A program made the translations under genes and the position numbers. The notes under the pieces are model-generated. The model was given only the letters and a program-made list of their open reading frames with translations. It had not been told where the DNA came from and did no database searches. Shown here piece after piece: positions 23,945 through 35,285 of a stretch of DNA of 64,000 bases. This DNA is from Sweltsa coloradensis (Eukaryota > Arthropoda > Insecta > Plecoptera > Chloroperlidae). Where the stretch lies: NCBI GenBank assembly GCA_024449915.1, contig JAMZAV010000983.1, positions 340,500 through 404,499 on the forward strand, written 5' to 3'. Numbering within the stretch: the stretch's first letter is position 1; every line of letters begins with the position of its first letter.

Positions 23945-26900
23945 TTTATTTAAATAATATTTCTTATCTAAACGTACACGTGACCATGTTATTATATAAA
24001 AATAAGTTAAGCTAAAATGGGGAATGTCTTTCAGATAAGCAAACATATTTTGCATTGGTAACTGAGAGCACGGATGTCTTACAACTTTGCAGTGTTGTTA
24101 CAAAGAAGACAAGACAATCATTATAGTAATGTTAGAAATTAGAAATGTATTATTTTCTTAAAGTATGATTGTCTAAATAAATGAAAATATTTGTCATGCA
24201 CAAAATTGATCTATTGGTGACACATTCATGTTTTCTGTCTGAAGGAATATCAAGATTATTGTGATTGTAAAATGTCAAATCAAATCTTTTCTGAAATGAG
24301 GTCGAAAACTGCTAGTTCGTTCGTGTTATTGAACCGGGAAAAGAGGATACAGGATCTTGATTTCTGAGTGGTGCTTTGTATAATTACATAATATTGCGTT
24401 TTGCCTGTTTTGCTATGACGCTTGAACCACGCCGCAAGTAACACTATTGTTATCACCCAGCTTCGCTAATATGTTTGCAAAGCGTAATGTTTTCAACGAG
24501 AATCTTTCCCCCGACCCCTGTAGGAATTAATTTAATTGGCGCTTCAAGTGAGGGGAAAACATTGCCACGCCATTTTGTTTAAAGCTCCCACTTAACTTGG
24601 TTTCCAGACACTTAGCAGGTTCTTTGTCCGCTTCACTGCCGGAACTGAGAGGGGTCCAGCTCGCTGGGAGCTGCGGCCTCCCGTGGGATGTAAGGGAATT
24701 ATTCGGGTTTATATTGGCGGAATGCAAACTGTTGGTGGACGTGATAGAATTAAGAATGTTTTTAATGGTTCATTAAATTTATTGGACGCTAGTAAAACCT
24801 AATTAAGAAAGGAAATGGACTACGTCTGAAATCTTTAGTAGGATATCTTTATAACGTCAGCACAATTTTGACGACTGTTTCCAAAAATGACATCATTTAC
24901 CTTTTTAACACACAAAAGTGAAGACATACATTTATGTTAAAGCGCTATGTTTAGACTCCTACAGGCTGTTTAACAGTATATTTTGAAATCGTAGGAAGAC
25001 GATGAACCACTGCTGGTAAAAGATTGTTTTGGATTCTACGTTCGAATTGCACTCTAAAAATGTGTATTGATGTATTTAGTTCTGGTGACACTGCGACGTT
25101 TCGGGTGCTCACATTCTTCACAATAGGTTAAATGCTTACACCAAAGATTATAAAATGCTCACACTATTGCACTAAACGTAAATGCCTTGTCGTGTATATA
25201 CAGTTTGAACCGTCCACACGTTATTGCTGAACTTCAACGTGACGTTGGATGAAATACTTTTGTAGCTGCTATCTATCCCAGGGCTAATGAGGGTGTGTTT
25301 GTATTACAAATACATCTTTACTCTTCTCTGCCACCTCCTCGAAGAACCCTTCTTTGATGTAGACGCCGATAAATCGTACCTTGGGGATCGGATTCTATTG
25401 CTCGTATTCATAGAGGGCATCTGAAACCCAGTTCCGTGGCTACAACCTACTGACTAACTGTACACTGCCCAATACCTTACCTTTCTATGTAATTCATTTC
25501 ACAAATCATTTAAAGAAAGCAACCAATTTATTAAGGCTATACTTCTTAGATTTTAAAAAAATGGTAAAAGTAAAGTGTCTATTACCCAGTTACAAAGTGG
25601 TGTCAAATTGTGTGGGAAAGGGTTGTTTTACCTCGCCATCCTTTCCCACTATGCGACTATGTATCTTCATGTCAGGCTGGATCTAGCGCTCTAAGTAGTG
25701 TCGTTTTCTTAGAAGAATAAGAAATAACGCATTTACTTTTATCCCACAAGGAGACCCATACGAACAGTACTTTCAGGTGTATCATTGCTCGATGTCAATC
25801 GCGATTGTGACAACATTCATACTAAAATAGCCCGGAAACTTAAAGATTTCCATATAGTAAGGCCTCTGCTATTATTTCAAATAAATTTTACACGTTATTG
25901 CCCTGAACGACTCGCAATATACGTGAACCATGAAGTCCATCTCCACAACTGAACGTGAATTGCAATATTGAACCGAATGCATTGCGCCTGCAAGTAATGT
26001 GCTTGCTGTTCCACGCACTACAGCAGTCACTGCAGTGGGGTGATATCCGCAGGGACCGACCAGCAGCTTGCTCGCTATAATGTCAGCTCCCCAGACGTAC
26101 GGGGCCGCACAACTTAATTGCTTCCATTGAATTAGCATTCAGACCGTATTGTACGCGCCTCGTGGCCCACTCCCGGTGGACGGGCTAGGGAACATCACTG
26201 GAATAGGGAGACATGGTATCACTGATTGCGATTCCGAGCCCATCCATGCATTGAGACACTATATAGTCAGTGTGGGGTTTATCTAGACTGGCTCCACTTC
26301 CTAATTTCTGATCTATGGCGACATTGCTGAGTAACAGAATAGCAATAATATAATAAATAAAAACTACTTCTCGTATCTTTTTGATTAAAAAAATGTTTTA
26401 AAAGTATTAATTTTTAAAAACAAAATATGATGGTTGGACCGATAGAGTAAGCTCTCAGTACGTTGTACTCAATAATCTTATTCAGGTCGTCCCAGATTTG
26501 ACACCTTTACCACACACAATGCTGACTGAAGTTTTTGTTGTGGTTTCCTCAGTACAATACATATGCCAAGATTGAATCGTTAATAATTAGTTCTAAGACC
26601 CCCCCCCCCCCACTCCGCCATCCAAATATCCACACATCCTTTACATGGTTTCTCTAGGTTATGTTTCCTGCAAATAACGTGCATGATAAAAGTGAACGGA
26701 ACTCAAGGAGTATATAATATAACATATATTTACGGAATTTATTAAATCTCCTTAATTATTTACATCTGGAAGGCAAAAAAACTGATTTGAAGTTATTTAA
26801 GAATGAAAATTGTGCCATTTATACCGACCGTGGTCTCCATCTGCTCTTAATTCATGGGTCATTTAAAAGATGTTATTGCAAGAAGTTGAGGTCACTATTG

Positions 26901-27023
26901 AACTTGAAGGTCATTCTCCTAAAAATAACAATTCAATATTTTCCTTGATATTTGCATTCATTGTTTTAATATTGAGTTCGAGAAATGAACGAAAATTTGT
27001 CTCATCTTAATAATGTCTGTTAT
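23945..27023. other. Spacer, no gene recognised
   Basis: About 3 kb of AT-rich sequence. Open frames at 24527-24727 and 25872-26138 (minus strand) give products I cannot place. A C run lies at 26600-26611. Confidence 0.45.
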
Positions 27024-27038
27024 CCGGCACCTCCACCA
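27024..27038 (-). repeat. tRNA-Ala 3'-end motif, copy 9 (15 bp)
   Basis: CCGGCACCTCCACCA on the plus strand, preceded by TAT. Confidence 0.7.
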
Positions 27039-27123
27039 ACTGGAGATAATAGTCTTTTTCGGTGACTAGAGAGTACATTTCAAAACAACATCAAGAGGGT
27101 TTAAAAAAAGAGACTCACGACGT

Positions 27124-27580
27124 ATGGATACCACTTGGACAGCTGAAAGCGGGAGAAATGCAACTTTTGATAAGTATAAAGAAAGTTATAAAACTGTAAA
27201 ATTTGAGAAGCAGTATAATCAAAAAGAAATTAAGACGGAATAATTTGATGAGGTTGAAATTCGGAAAGAGCTTCTAATACGGTTTGGAAATAGAAAAGAG
27301 GAGATTGGATAGAAACCCAAACCATTCTCTGAAGCGGCAGAGGAGGGTAAAAGTAAAATAGTAACTAGGAAGACCAAGATAAAATTAAGGAAGATTGATT
27401 GAAGAAGGGGAGATAGAAGAGCGGGATAAATCTAGGGACCAGGCGAGATGAGTGAGGATAATGTAAGACATCAAAGAGTGCAATACATTGGCAAGATCCA
27501 GATGCACAAGAAAATGACCACTTTGAGCCTGGCAACCTCAGCACATATCAGTTTCATCCCCCAGATTTCGCTGTAAAAAC
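27124..27580 (+). pseudogene. Possible decayed Lys/Glu-rich coding fragment
   Basis: The strand is strongly purine-rich. A frame from ATG at 27124 runs 39 codons beginning MDTTWTAESGRNATFDKYKE to a TAA at 27241. The same frame then continues with stops at the TAG and TGA that follow FGNRKEEIG and TKIKLRKID. The text between stops keeps a charged, coiled-coil-like composition. This could be a decayed exon or a chance result of purine richness. No family is recognised. Confidence 0.2.
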
Positions 27581-28057
27581 TGCTACCTAGTTTACCTGTC
27601 GAAGTTGGAAGTATTATTATCACATCACATAATATGCATGTTCGTATTTCCTTCATAGTATGTGTGTGTGAGCACTTATGTTACTTTCTGTGTGTGTCCA
27701 GTAACCAAAGAGAGTGAAGAAATACCAACTGTACGTTACGGTGACGTCTTTATGGAGTGCAATATGTATCTTAGTTCTTTGATCGGCGGAGCTGACTCGC
27801 CGCCTACAACCAATCTGATGTCACTATGATCGACATAGGGTACACGGACAAATACTTCGCCAATCAAAGTCTGCCAAGAACTTCTAGGATGGGCAGAAAG
27901 CATGTCTCTCACATTGAGTGCATTAACCGCTTCCAAATATTCTGAAAGGAAAACTTTGCTGGGAATTAAATCGATTTGTAGACGCAACTTCATAATATGA
28001 TAGGCATACAGCTGCTACATGCTGTTGCCCTATGACATGACGGTATCAGGCTGAAAG
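27581..28057. other. Spacer with an unrecognised minus-strand frame
   Basis: An 85-codon minus-strand frame at 27736-27993 has no recognisable motif. Nothing else is supported. Confidence 0.35.
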
Positions 28058-28130
28058 AATAAAAAATAAAAATAAAAATCGTATTTAGAGTCTACCCACT
28101 CAGTCACAGAACTGATTTTCAGTGGGGGAC
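28058..28130 (+). repeat. Family E repeat, copy 2
   Basis: An A-rich AAAAAT tract is followed by GTATTTAGAGTCTACCCACT and AACTGATTTTCAGTGGGGGA. The same blocks follow the long AAAT tract at 54.75 kb. Confidence 0.6.
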
Positions 28131-28338
28131 ATTAAATTTAAAGCCGACCAAGCCAACCCTGTAGGCGCCAACACCATCGACGAGCGAACCAACATAGAGA
28201 TCAGCCCATTCAAGTAGGAATCACCGATCAATCAAGCTAGACACGGCTGATTCGGAACCACCTTAAACTTTAATTTGTGTCTTTTTGCTAGTACGGCAAC
28301 AAAGTCACTGTTTACGTTAAAAAAGTACATGGCCATGA

Positions 28339-28532
28339 AGGGACAGTATCAGGTGTGAATGAATGTTTTAGAAGTGCATAGTATGTTTGAGTGCGCCCCA
28401 GTCAATGTGCAGACATGCATGCATGGAGGACAGGCACATGGACAGCTGCTACATATGCTGCAGCCCTAGGATAGGGACAGTATCAGGTGTGAATGAATGT
28501 TTTAGAAGTGCATAGTATGTTTGAGTGCGCCC
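28339..28532. repeat. 60-bp direct duplication, period 134
   Basis: AGGGACAGTATCAGGTGTGA and the following 40 bases occur at 28339-28398 and 28473-28532, near identical. The preceding CAGCTGCTACAT-GCTG text at 28441 also resembles 28010-28060, where a weaker third copy (GACGGTATCAGG) lies. Confidence 0.75.
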
Positions 28533-29155
28533 ATGGGACATGCACACAGAGATCGCACGAGGAAGTCCCACGATGCCTTCTATAATTTCATTACCACCGA
28601 GGGTTAGGCCCGCGAGTACTAAACCCCGCGACATTGAGTCGATTATCCACTTAGTGAAGCGATTACTGCAACACTAACATCGACTCCCCTCCCCAACCCA
28701 TCCCTGCTAACCACCCCCCCTCTCTCTTCCACCACCAAACCGAAACCTATACCATACTTTGCAAAACTGCAAAGGAGCAGTGAGTCTATAGCAGGTGCAT
28801 GTGGACAGAGTCAATCTCCGTTCCGTAGTAGTAAGTGATTTACAGCCACTTACCACTTAGACTCTTGCGTAATGGGTTCTTGTAACCTATGATCTAGTTA
28901 CAGATTTATTTATTAATTCCCACTCGTTATTGTATAGTTAGCTCACAACGCTTAAATCAACCAATGTTACAGCCTCTTTATTTTTAACATTTTACACATT
29001 TTTTAACGTCAGTTAAATATTTTCGTTTCGACCGTTTGTTTTTAAATTATAAATTAAATAAATGCATTTTATTGACACATTCAACTGAACTGAAAGCGAA
29101 CTGAAAAGTGCTCAGAACGCGTTTCGGAGATTACTCCAACAAATTTCTAGCAACG
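28533..29155. other. Spacer, no gene seen
   Basis: No supported feature. The open frame at 28449-28634 (minus strand) overlaps the duplicated segment and has no recognisable domain. Confidence 0.45.
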
Positions 29156-29172
29156 ACCCGGCACCTCCACCA
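29156..29172 (-). repeat. tRNA-Ala 3'-end motif, copy 10 (17 of 18)
   Basis: ACCCGGCACCTCCACCA on the plus strand, preceded by G, in otherwise unique sequence. Confidence 0.75.
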
Positions 29173-30243
29173 ACCACTTTCTAGGGTTTGGGGAGTGGCT
29201 TCCAAACACACGACCTATCACAAAACTGTCTTATCGATTGATTGATATAGACATAAATTACATGGCTGATGAAGATGCTAGATTCTAGATGCTAGATGAA
29301 ATCAAGTTAATTCACACAAATAGGGATGCATATAGCGCATTGAAGCAAAATTTGGGGATGTTTTATTTTAATGTGTCATCAAAAGTGTTAATAAGTACGA
29401 GTGGTCGACATTTTAACTGTGTGTGAGTTAGGTGTGGGCAATCAGGAGGTTGGCAAAATGCCCAGCTAGCTTTACTCGTTCGTTCTTGCTTCTTACACCG
29501 CAGATTGAGAATTGTTTCCGGCGAGACAGGAACAAAAATCAACTGAAAGTATGTCAGTACCACAAGTTGTAACTGAAACCGCCATGGAAGGGTGGTGTCT
29601 ATTTGTTAATTAAGCTACAAAACTTAGAGATTAATGTAGCGGATGATTGCAAATTTAAGATATTTGGAAATGAACATAACGATAGTTCCAAAAGCAATCT
29701 AAATGAACACGCGGAATTAATAATTATGGTCACCCAGCGAGCTTCGTTGAGCATTATTTGCTTGACAATGGCGTCGGTGTTGTCAGGGATGGTTTGGACC
29801 GCTTGTAAAAAGTCCGCTGGATTTTTAGATTTCTGAATAGATTTATACCTACATACTCACAAGTGTTTTTCTAAACAACAGATCCCAAACTTAAAGTGAT
29901 CACTATATCCATGGGGATATTGTACAAAAATAGAATTAAGACTAGCCAAAACTTGTCGTGTCATGTAAGTTTATAGTGTTGGTTATGAAACTCGACTAGA
30001 GGATTTTTCCAATTGATGACTTTTGGATATAGGCAGTATTTAAAAATGCATACAAGGGATGTTGCATCCTTCCCAAATATTGACGACCAATAATATTTGT
30101 ACAATTTCCAACCTCCCTGTGATGTACAAACTTTACTTCTACCCCTATCACTTAGTAAGCCAGATGTTCCATTTGTTTAATCTTCATGCTGTACGTCGCC
30201 GATATTTTAGAAACGTCAGTGAAGAATCTCGTTATTCGCCGAA

Positions 30244-30275
30244 TATAAAAGATCTCGTCTCCGCCTCACTCACGC
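30244..30275 (+). promoter_or_regulatory. TATA-box candidate with a possible initiator
   Basis: TATAAAAG at 30244-30251 is followed about 24 bases later by CTCACTC, near the usual initiator distance. The downstream DNA is CpG-rich for about 220 bases. No gene product is recognised after it. Confidence 0.2.
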
Positions 30276-32194
30276 TCGAAGCACGCAGCCAGAAGACCAT
30301 GCTTGCTGAGATTAGGTGCTGATAATAAAGAAGAGTGCACCCTCCATTATGAAGATGAGACGAAGCAAATGCTCGAGCGACGAGTCCCGCGTATTGACTT
30401 CCGAGTAAGCTCTCCGACGTGCCGATCACGCGTGAACGCATAGGTGAAGTCGGCCGCCCTTCGGCTAAACCCCATAGTTCATTAGAATAAAAGCTTTCGT
30501 AGGACTCACCCCGAACATGCGTGCTTGCTTGTCAATACCATCTGGGTCGTCGCGGACAACAATGCGTGCACATTATCTTGCCCATGTGTGTGTGCGATAG
30601 CACTCAAGTCCATGGGCGAGCAAAGGCTTCCACTTGACTTTAAATGTGTTAACGCAGTTTGGCGACAAAACGTTTATCTTGATACGATTCTTGAAGTTTT
30701 TCTATCAAAAGCATGTCCCAAATTTTTTCACTCGTTTTTAGGGTTTGGTTATGTTCCTGGCTTATATATATATATATATATGCGATAGTAGTCAATGAAA
30801 TTCACATGGAATTTGTAAACTCTGCAGATACAAACTAACACGCACATCGAACATGTGTAATTGTCACTTCACAAAAATGATTTCATCGATGAGTGGTTTA
30901 GTAAGAGTTAACATTACACATACGTACATATAATAATACAATACATTATATATACATAAAATCAAAAGGGTTGTCACAAATGAAATTAGGATCAATCTCA
31001 CGAAATTCATGAACGTGCAATCTGAGTTTGGGCGGAAGCTGCAACAGCTAATTGTGTTTAGCTAACGATTCATATAAAATCATTTGAAGCAGCAAATTTC
31101 AATCATGCATTCGTATAAACTGAAATCTAGCTACTGTACTGGCATGTGACGTTTATAAAAATATAATATGCACATTTGTTGTGCTGTAATAATGCGATTT
31201 TATGATCGAATATTTGTGATTATTTCCTAATTATTCTGTTTTAGTTGACAATATTGGCATACGAATTGCATACAAATTACTATTTAATATAACGAAACAT
31301 GTTTGTTTCTAATAGTCTAAAATTTATAATGTACACGTTAATTTCTGTTAAGTAGATAAGTGCTATAGTGAACGATGGGGTGGCATTGTTAGTGTCTTTT
31401 GTTCTGAGTGCTGCCCGAGTCAGTACGGTCTAGTTAGCACAGTTCAGAGCACAGGCATACATAGACATTTGCAAACCAACAGATGCACGCGTAAACATTA
31501 CCTCTTTGCCTTGCTATTTCCTCCCCCGGTCGAAATGGGGGATTACAATCCACGATGAATATATTGACAGTATATTCACTTTTGACTGCGACACAACAAT
31601 GGGTTGTGCCACGGATCCGGGGGGCACCTGCCGGTATAGGGGGGACAACCCCGTAATGACACGGCGGGGGGCGAATGCATTCAAGCAGCCAGTGCAGCAA
31701 GGGTTTCGAAGTCTGTCTCTTCGTCCCGCACATTTATACAATTCGATGAATCTGAATCGACAGAGAGATCCGATTAGGACGGTCGAGTTGGGGTTCTGTG
31801 ACTCCCCTAAACACTAGCTCGGAAGTACGGGAGTGCCGAGCGGAAGTGACAATAGAACACGACTAATTAATTATGTACCAATGGACTTAAAACGGTCGTG
31901 AAAAGAGTTAATCAAAGCTGGACAAACACGCCACATGCTATCAAGTTCAAGTGGTCTTGCAGTCATTGTCTACCTAATAGTTTATAGACAACACACCACG
32001 TGATATCTATCAAGTCTAGCACTAACTGTTAACGCCTCGATGTTCACTGACGTAATTTCATGTCCCTCTACAGATGACTTAAGTATAGGTAAAGGATGTG
32101 AGGCTAGTTTGTAGGAAATGTCCAGAGACTATTTACGTTCAGACACAACACCATTGACTAAAGAAACATTGGATTTTTTTTTAAAACAGGATTG

Positions 32195-32262
32195 CCATTG
32201 GAGGGTATCAAACCAGTAACCTCCAGAATCACTGCCTCGCCCGTTACGCATAAACTACCTCC
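32195..32262 (-). pseudogene. tRNA-like remnant
   Basis: On the minus strand, TAGTTTATGCGT is close to the A box and GGTTTGATACC is a good B box, at tRNA-like spacing. The anticodon and acceptor stems do not fold convincingly. It is probably a tRNA-derived SINE head. Confidence 0.3.
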
Positions 32263-33046
32263 ATTCCCTAACAGTTCGTTGACAACATATCACACAGTAT
32301 GTACTTTGTAGGCGGGCAGATGATACTTTCTCACTTTAACTATTCCCCTTTTGTTTTGGTGCAGTGTGTAGTAATTGAGTCATAAGTTTATAAAGTAGAA
32401 TCTGTAATGCGCACATTGCGAAATCACTCTTTATTTTGACCACACATGTAAAATGAAAATATGCTTGTCAGTGGTGAAATGCAAAATAGCAATACCCGTA
32501 AGTCCATTTTGTCATTAGGCCCACATGCATTTTTCATCCACGCGTTCAATTGGTTTCAGTGGGACGCATTCTCATTCATAACGTGGCAGGTTGTCATGGA
32601 TAACTTGCATGCAATGTGTTTCAATTACTGGACGCGACGTGACATTTGTCATGATTCATGAACAAGTCATTTCCGATTTTCGAAAATTTTAACCCTTAAT
32701 AGCATGGAGATATATTACTCGACCGCCAGCTGTATGCTGGTGCTCATGGTCTGCATGGCTTCACCTGTAGAGGTTTCTACTCGGTATATTGACATGGCTT
32801 CACACGTATGTAATGGTCTGAAGCTACTCGCTGGTGATATACAACCAAAGATTGGGCGCCGAGTATTAATTTCAATGGACATTCAACGGCCAGTAGTTGA
32901 AACTGTTTGCAATTATGTTTCGTAAGATTCTTATTTTGCGATCTAATCAAAGCTCTTTTGGTCTAAACGGTCTTCTTTACTTCTTTTACCAAGGCTCGGT
33001 TGAAATATTGTTGAACGCCGAATTAAAAATAATCAAAAATAAATAA

Positions 33047-33858
33047 CTAGGAAAACGCTTAAGTCCCGCCGCGTTGTTGGATGAGCGTATATGGTGCATT
33101 GAGATGCCATGTGTTACGCGGATTTTCTGTTGTTCTGTGAAAAAATCATTACTAAGTCGAAGATTTTTTTAAATTAAATTAAATTATATAAAAAATTAAC
33201 TTAATTTTTATAATTAAATTAAATAAAATAAAAAATGAACTTAATTGTTTTAATTAATCGTAATTTTTTAAAAAGAAAAAAATCGTAAAATTGCAATTTG
33301 CATAAGAAGTAATTACTCGATTGCGCTCAAATTTAACACGAGTATATTAATTCATGAAATTAAGGTTCTGTAAAAAAATCATTACAATAGGATAAAGCAT
33401 TTAGGTGTTATAAGTCAAAGAATTGTTTTTAAAAAGAAAAAAAACATAAAATTTTGATTTTCGTGAGAAATAATTTTTCGATTACGCTCAAATTTCACAC
33501 GAATATCTTAATTCATAAAATGAAGGTTCTGTGAAAAAATAATTACAATCGGATAAAGCATGTAGGTGTTATAAGTCGAAGAAATTTTTTAAAAATCGAA
33601 AAAAATCGTAAAATTGCGTTTTTTATGTGGAAAAATTTCCCGATTGCGCTCAAAAACGTGGCAGTTCTAAGTTCAGAGATTTCGAAGGTCTCCATAAAAT
33701 TTCATTGCAATCGGAGTATCGGTTTAGCCGGAATCGTGTTAACAAACACACAAAAATACAGAAAGAAAGAAAGAAAGAAAGAAAAAAAACAAACCATTCC
33801 GGATTTTTTTCTCCAGTGTAGTGAAATGGAATCTTCGCTTCGCTCGCTACGCTCATCC
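33047..33858 (-). mobile_element. Family B non-autonomous element, copy 1
   Basis: On the minus strand it starts GGATGAGCGTAGCGAGCGAA and ends GCGTTTTCCTAG, the same ends as family A. The interior differs but shares a CAGAGA...AAATTTCAT...GGTTTAGCCGGAATCGTGTT block. The 5-bp sequence AATAA (plus strand) flanks both ends at 33042-33046 and 33859-33863, a clean target-site duplication. A (GAAA)n tract lies at 33763-33785. There is no coding capacity; the open frame entering it from 34168 is accidental. Confidence 0.8.
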
Positions 33859-33863
33859 AATAA

Positions 33864-34815
33864 TAAATTAAGGCACCTTTTTGTTTCCAACTTTTATTGT
33901 TACTTTTGTCACCATGATAAAAAAATGTGTTTAGCATATTTGAAGTTTCCCTAGGGTTTTGTAAATCCGGACATATTTCGACGTCGCCTGCAATCATGCC
34001 AGTCATTACGTGCGAGAGGTTTAAACAATGGTTTTGCTGGATGTGGGCGTACGAGAGGGTCCCTATTCCTTGTTTTGATTTCATGCGGCGCCTCCACAGG
34101 GGGTCATTGTGTTTGCAGTTTGGACCACATGTCCCAGTATCGCAGCATGCAAGGGAGGGGGGCCTCAAGTTTGCAGTAGTGACTCTAATAGCAGGCGTGG
34201 AGGGAAGCCGTGAAATATAATCAATTTAGTAATCAAAACTCGTGGACGAATGAGCAACTACAATATTGTTAAATCTAATTATAGTTTGTAACTCAGTTTG
34301 AAAAAATCGAGTGATGTATGCGAAATAAACCTAGTCCAAGCTATCTCGATGTGCCGGTTGGTCTCTCCAGGGTATATGGAAGGCAGTAAATCATAATTAC
34401 AAGACAACATAGTGGTCATAAATAAGCGAGGGTACTATTTAGTGGCACGAGAGAGAAACAGATAGGGTGGTGGGATCTATACCGTGTCCCTACAGAGTCA
34501 TTTCAATTTTGTAATGGATAAAAGTCACAACATGGGAGGGCACCATCAGGAAAAATAGGGTCAAATAACCTCGGTCGACTATAAAAACTTGCATTTGCAT
34601 GCGATGCACCGATAACTAATATAACCTCGTTACGTTTAATAAGATTGTTAGACCGTAAAAGTATTTCTCTGTACTTTCGTTATTATTATACAACATGGCT
34701 TTATTTTTATTTTTTTTAGAAAATTAGCTTATAAAAGAGTAGAGCAGATTCATGATATTAGGGCTAAATATATAGTATAGTCACGTAGTTTAGCTAATCG
34801 TGGTGTAAGGTATGG
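33864..34815. other. Spacer, no gene established
   Basis: A minus-strand frame running from 34168 into the family B element has a cysteine-rich start (LACCDTGTCGPNCKHNDP) that I cannot assign. Its C-terminal half is repeat sequence, so it is not called as a gene. Confidence 0.4.
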
Positions 34816-34890
34816 ATTTATTTATTTTATTTATTTATTTAACGTCTATCCTATTCAGTTATTAAAACTGATTTACAATGGAGGACAACT
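34816..34890 (+). repeat. Family E repeat, copy 3
   Basis: A TTTA tract is followed by AACGTCTATCCTATTCAGTT and AACTGATTTACAATGGAGGA. It lies 165 bases upstream of family D copy 3, mirroring the arrangement at 11.3-11.8 kb. Confidence 0.65.
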
Positions 34891-35054
34891 AAATAAATCT
34901 AATTACATAGATGCAGACACAACAATGAACTACATATTTTAAGTAAATATTTGAAATAGTAATGTTACAACAACAATGCTTTACAATATATATAATAACA
35001 ATGCATTGTCAACCACATTAGGAGCGAAGCAATCTCGAAGAACGATCTTTCTTT

Positions 35055-35072
35055 TGGTGGTGGTGCCGGGTT
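35055..35072 (+). repeat. tRNA-Ala 3'-end motif, copy 11
   Basis: TGGTGGTGGTGCCGGGTT, matching 16 of 18 positions, at the start of family D copy 3. Confidence 0.6.
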
Positions 35073-35285
35073 AAAAAATATCTCCCTTTTGAGTGAGGCT
35101 AGCCCCGTCTCCCTAACCCTAGAGTACACAAAAACATTCTGTCATGTATATTTTGTGTATCATGTTTGTTGAAGGGAAAATGTTAAAACAAAAACTTATG
35201 TCATTCGGAGGTCATGTTCGGTTATTATCGTGATACGTGATCAATGTACATAGTAAATTGAGCGGATGGACGGACGGACTAATTA
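35055..35285 (+). mobile_element. Family D repeat, copy 3
   Basis: It begins TGGTGGTGGTGCCGGGTT, a tRNA-Ala 3'-end complement with two mismatches. It ends with TTCGGAGGTCATGTTCGG, CGTGATACGTGATCAATG and GGATGGACGGACGG blocks matching copies 1 and 2. It is non-coding. Confidence 0.55.

Larger units (their letters stand above)
29173..33046. other. Spacer, no gene recognised
   Basis: About 3.9 kb. It holds a TATA-box candidate at 30244, a (TA)n run at 30765-30781, a GC-rich patch at 31500-31800 and a tRNA-like remnant near 32.2 kb. Several short open frames have no recognisable products. Confidence 0.45.

Noticed and set aside
32704..32925. 73-codon plus-strand frame with a hydrophobic start
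   Set aside because: It looks slightly like a signal peptide, but there is no recognisable mature sequence or supporting context.
33650..34168. 172-codon minus-strand open frame
   Set aside because: Its C-terminal half is family B repeat including the (GAAA)n tract. The Cys-rich N-terminal half matches no domain I know. It is not called as a gene.
2816..35072. LTR retrotransposons inferred from the primer-binding-like motif
   Set aside because: No direct long terminal repeats, TG...CA termini or gag/pol sequence lie near any copy.
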